Origin: JBQTHP01 sp052389755
GTDB taxonomy: Bacteria; Pseudomonadota; Gammaproteobacteria; Steroidobacterales; Steroidobacteraceae
Length of the DNA stretch: 8,540 nucleotides
Direction of reading: 5' to 3'
Assembly: GCA_052389755.1 (NCBI GenBank)
Contig: JBQTHP010000253.1
Location: 1 to 8,540, forward strand
Position 1 is the stretch's first letter; each line of letters opens with the position of its first letter. The position numbers were made by a program, and so were the translations under genes. Of this stretch, positions 6,607 to 8,540 are shown in pieces. Below the pieces are notes generated by a model. The model saw nothing but the letters and a program-made list of their open reading frames with translations. It ran no database searches and was not told the origin of the DNA.

Positions 6607-7746
6607 CTACGTCCGTCCGTCGGCAGCGCAAGGCCGGAGGCGCAACCGAAGGTCCGCGCCGATCAGCTCGGTCTCGACGATCTCGAATCGGCGTCGGTCC
6701 TGGAGGCGCACTAGCTCCGGCAGCAGCGCGAGCGGCCGTGCCTGCGGACCAAGGAAGGTCGGTGCCAGATACACGATCAGCTCATCGACGAGATCCGCGG
6801 CGATGAATGCGCCGGTGAGCGTCGGCCCCGCTTCGACGAGGAGCTCGTTCACTTCGAGCCGCGCGAGCACGCGCACGACCTCGTTCAGATCGAGGCGGTC
6901 GACTGCAATGCGCTCGAGACGCGCACCACGCGCGACGAGCGCGTTGCGACGAGCCTCATCGTCGCTCGAGGTCAGGACGAGCGCCTCACCGGGCGGCTCG
7001 AGCACGCGCGCATCCGGTGGCAGGCGAAGCTGTGAATCGAGCACGACGCGCAGCGGCTGGCGCCGTACGTCGGCCGGAACACGAACATCCAGCCGTGGAT
7101 CATCGGCGAGCGCCGTGCCGATGCCGGTGAGCACCGCCGAGCTGCGTGCCCGCCAGCGTTGCACGTCGTTCCGCGCCGCCTCTCCGGTGATCCAGCGGCT
7201 CTCGCCGTTCGCAAGCGCCGTGCGTCCATCGAGGCTCGCGCCGAGCTTCAAGCGCACCCACGGTCGGCCGTGCCGGATACGAATGACGAACCCCGCGTTC
7301 AGCTCGAGCGCATCCGCCTCCATCAGACCCGAGTCGACGCTCATGCCTGCGCTGCGCAGCGCGGCCGCGCCTTTGCCGTCGACGCGCGGGTGGGGATCGT
7401 GCATCGCGAACACCACTCGCGAGACGCGTGCCGCGACGAGCGCATCGACGCACGGCGGCGTGCGCCCATGGTGGCTGCAGGGCTCGAGGGTCACATATGC
7501 CGTTGCGCCGCGCGCGCCGTCGCCCGCCGCGCGCAACGCCAACACTTCGGCATGAGGCTCGCCGGCAAAGGCATGCCAGCCCTCGGCCAGGATGCGGTGC
7601 TCGCGCGCGACCACGCATCCGACGCGCGGGTTGGGATGCGTCGTCTCGAGGCCGCGCGCGGCGAGCGCGAGGGCGCGCGCCATCGCGAGACGATCGAATT
7701 CGCTGAAGCGCGCAGTGTCGCGGGCGGCGGGCGACGGATTGTTCAT
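6607..7746 (-). CDS. ribD: Bifunctional diaminohydroxyphosphoribosylaminopyrimidine deaminase / 5-amino-6-(5-phosphoribosylamino)uracil reductase
   Basis: RibD performs the second and third steps of riboflavin synthesis: deamination of the pyrimidine from GTP, then NADPH-dependent reduction of the ribose. In the N-terminal zinc deaminase domain (about 15-150) are THPNPRVGCVV (36-46), the HAE motif (H65, E67) and PCSHHGRTPPC (89-99), giving the zinc cysteines C90 and C99 and catalytic E67. The reductase domain (about 155-372) includes RPWVRLKLGASLDGRTA, the SRWITG stretch, VLTGIGTALADDPRLDVR and LLVEAGPTLTGAF. At 379 residues it is normal in length. Its ATG overlaps the nrdR stop (ATGA at 7746-7743), and a purine run AAGGA lies 3 bases upstream. 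It opens the rib gene block. Confidence 0.97.
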   Translation of the reverse strand: MNNPSPAARDTARFSEFDRLAMARALALAARGLETTHPNPRVGCVVAREHRILAEGWHAFAGEPHAEVLALRAAGDGARGATAYVTLEPCSHHGRTPPCVDALVAARVSRVVFAMHDPHPRVDGKGAAALRSAGMSVDSGLMEADALELNAGFVIRIRHGRPWVRLKLGASLDGRTALANGESRWITGEAARNDVQRWRARSSAVLTGIGTALADDPRLDVRVPADVRRQPLRVVLDSQLRLPPDARVLEPPGEALVLTSSDDEARRNALVARGARLERIAVDRLDLNEVVRVLARLEVNELLVEAGPTLTGAFIAADLVDELIVYLAPTFLGPQARPLALLPELVRLQDRRRFEIVETELIGADLRLRLRPCAADGRT

Positions 7747-8270
7747 TCTTCCTTCTTGGCGTTCGCCGTTTCGCCGGGCAGTAGCGGCAGCTGGTCGCGG
7801 TTCGCCTCGCGGCGGCGGCGATGGTGGCGCAGCCGCTCGATCTCGTCGCGAAACGCTTCGACGTCCTGGAAGCTGCGGTACACGGAGGCGAAGCGCACGT
7901 ACGCCACCTCATCGAGATGGCGCAGTTCCTCCATCACGAGCTCGCCGATCGCCCGCGACGCGACTTCCCGCTCGCCAAGTCCTCGTAGTCGATGGCAGAT
8001 GCGGCTCACTGCCGCTTCGACCGCTTCCCGAGCGACCGGACGCTTCTCGAGCGCCTTGACGATGCCGCCGCGCAGCTTCGCCTCGTCGAACGGTTCGCGG
8101 CTGCGGTCGCTCTTGACGACGAGTGGCATGACGAGCTCGGCTGTCTCGAAGGTCGTGAAGCGTTCGCTGCACGCGAGGCACTCCCGCCGACGGCGAATCT
8201 GCCGGCCTTCGCTGGCAAGCCGCGAATCGATGACCTTGGTCTCCTCGTGGCCGCAGAAGGGGCAGTGCAT
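7743..8270 (-). CDS. nrdR: Transcriptional repressor NrdR
   Basis: NrdR is a nucleotide-sensing repressor that binds paired NrdR boxes before ribonucleotide reductase genes when dATP is abundant. The 175-residue protein starts with the invariant MHCPFC and has a zinc ribbon with C3, C6, C31 and C34, the basic segment RQIRRRRECLAC, and an ATP-cone (about 46-136) including VVKSDRSREPFDEAKLRGGI and VRFASVYRSFQDVEAF. The C-terminus carries an Arg-rich stretch and a KKEE tail, slightly longer than many members. The start is fixed by family conservation, although no Shine-Dalgarno is visible: the heptamer repeat array begins about 15 bases upstream. Downstream it overlaps ribD by 4 bases. The glyA-nrdR-ribD order is common in gammaproteobacteria. 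I see no paired NrdR box in this window. Confidence 0.96.
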   Translation of the reverse strand: MHCPFCGHEETKVIDSRLASEGRQIRRRRECLACSERFTTFETAELVMPLVVKSDRSREPFDEAKLRGGIVKALEKRPVAREAVEAAVSRICHRLRGLGEREVASRAIGELVMEELRHLDEVAYVRFASVYRSFQDVEAFRDEIERLRHHRRRREANRDQLPLLPGETANAKKEE

Positions 8271-8285
8271 GGGGGAAGGATAAGG

Positions 8286-8320
8286 CTTCCGCCTTCCGCC
8301 TTCCGCCTTCTGCCTTCCGG
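8286..8320. repeat. Heptamer tandem array, five units
   Basis: Five consecutive 7-base units on the plus strand: CTTCCGC at 8286, 8293 and 8300 are identical, CTTCTGC at 8307 has one change, and CTTCCGG at 8314 has one change. It lies 15 bases upstream of the nrdR start, in its leader. On the transcript (minus strand) it reads as GCGGAAG repeats, rich in purines, and can pair with the inverted units at 8372-8392. Confidence 0.85.
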
Positions 8321-8371
8321 CCAGAGGGTCACCGCCAGCGTTTGGAATCGCGCTCTTTATCCGGCCGGTCG

Positions 8372-8392
8372 GCGGAAGCCGGAAGTCGGAAG
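8372..8392. repeat. Inverted heptamer units, three copies
   Basis: GCGGAAG (8372), CCGGAAG (8379) and TCGGAAG (8386) are the reverse complement, with one-base variations, of the CTTCCGC units at 8286-8320. The two sets are 51 bases apart and could form a long imperfect stem in the glyA-nrdR spacer. The intervening 8321-8371 shows no gene or clear promoter. Confidence 0.7.
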
Positions 8393-8394
8393 CC

Positions 8395-8437
8395 GGTTCC
8401 CGGTCTACGGCCCGCTACGGGCCGTAGACCGGGAACC
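8395..8437. repeat. 20-bp perfect palindrome at the end of glyA, stop codon in the loop
   Basis: Arms 8395-8414 (GGTTCCCGGTC...) and 8418-8437 (...GACCGGGAACC) are perfectly complementary over 20 bases with loop CTA at 8415-8417. On the minus strand the loop is TAG, the glyA stop, and the first arm transcribed encodes the last residues FPVYGP. The RNA would make a very stable hairpin. No T-run follows on the minus strand (CCGGCTTCCGAC comes next), so it is not a standard intrinsic terminator; it could stabilise the glyA message end or reduce read-through into nrdR. Confidence 0.85.
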
Positions 8438-8540
8438 TGCGGCAGAGCGCGATCGCTCGGGGCCGTACGCGCGCGATCGCCGCGTCCGACCCGGTGGCGT
8501 CGAGCCCCTCAGCGATGAGATCGGCGACTTCGCGGATTTC
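8415..8540 (-). CDS. glyA: Serine hydroxymethyltransferase, C-terminal end (partial)
   Basis: Only the last 41 codons and the TAG stop lie in the window; the gene continues beyond the right edge. The translation begins EIREVADLIAEGLDA and ends CRRFPVYGP. EIREVA-LIA and the terminal RFPVY are characteristic of bacterial GlyA C-termini. GlyA is the PLP enzyme that interconverts serine and glycine and loads tetrahydrofolate with a one-carbon unit. Position directly upstream of nrdR, as in many gammaproteobacteria, supports the call. The end of the coding sequence forms one arm of a perfect 20-bp palindrome. The 144 bases between this stop and nrdR suggest separate or attenuated expression compared with the tightly packed genes after nrdR. 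Confidence 0.9.
   Translation of the reverse strand, partial: EIREVADLIAEGLDATGSDAAIARVRPRAIALCRRFPVYGP

Noticed and set aside
7159..8283. Long open frame on the plus strand (374 codons) opposite ribD and nrdR
   Set aside because: Antisense of two firmly identified genes; the translation shows no family features and ends in Arg/Ser-rich sequence.
7743..8540. FMN riboswitch upstream of the riboflavin genes
   Set aside because: No RFN-element-like conserved segments were visible in the nrdR leader or before ribD; the spacer is explained by repeats.

Overview
The window reads as a high-GC proteobacterial chromosome, most likely a gammaproteobacterium. The basis is gene order and protein style: glyA-nrdR-ribD-ribE-ribBX-ribH-nusB-thiL is a classic gammaproteobacterial/proteobacterial order, and the ribB gene is the RibBX variant common in Proteobacteria. 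Order-level placement cannot be made from the sequence alone. All genes that I accept lie on the minus strand, so transcription runs from the right end of the window to the left.

Right end to centre (8540 to 2976): the last 41 codons of glyA (serine hydroxymethyltransferase), then a repeat-rich spacer of about 144 bases, then a tightly packed cluster: nrdR (ribonucleotide reductase repressor), ribD, ribE, ribBX, ribH, nusB and thiL. The genes overlap or are separated by at most 14 bases, so they are very probably one transcript. Together the rib genes encode the pyrimidine deaminase/reductase, DHBP synthase, lumazine synthase and riboflavin synthase. The one missing riboflavin activity is GTP cyclohydrolase II: the C-terminal half of RibBX resembles RibA but has lost the zinc cysteines, so a separate ribA must exist elsewhere. 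ThiL makes thiamine diphosphate and NusB is a transcription antitermination factor.

Left of thiL (2904 to 1597), where pgpA often sits in relatives, there is instead a soluble Ser/Thr protein kinase fused to a cyclic-nucleotide-binding domain. It is followed by about 200 bases without a gene, containing an 11-bp perfect hairpin.

Left end (1393 to about 128): a group II intron remnant on the minus strand. It keeps a plausible GTGCG 5' end, domain I-like RNA sequence and a reverse transcriptase ORF, but is cut off directly after the catalytic YADD motif; thumb/X domain and RNA domain V are absent. The first ~128 bases are unrelated DNA of unknown nature.

The most notable structures are a 61-bp REP/MITE-like palindromic element that has become coding sequence inside ribBX without breaking the frame, and a 20-bp perfect palindrome at the end of glyA with the glyA stop codon as its three-base loop. 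I did not find a convincing undescribed defence or mobile system; the kinase-CNB protein is the least characterised gene.
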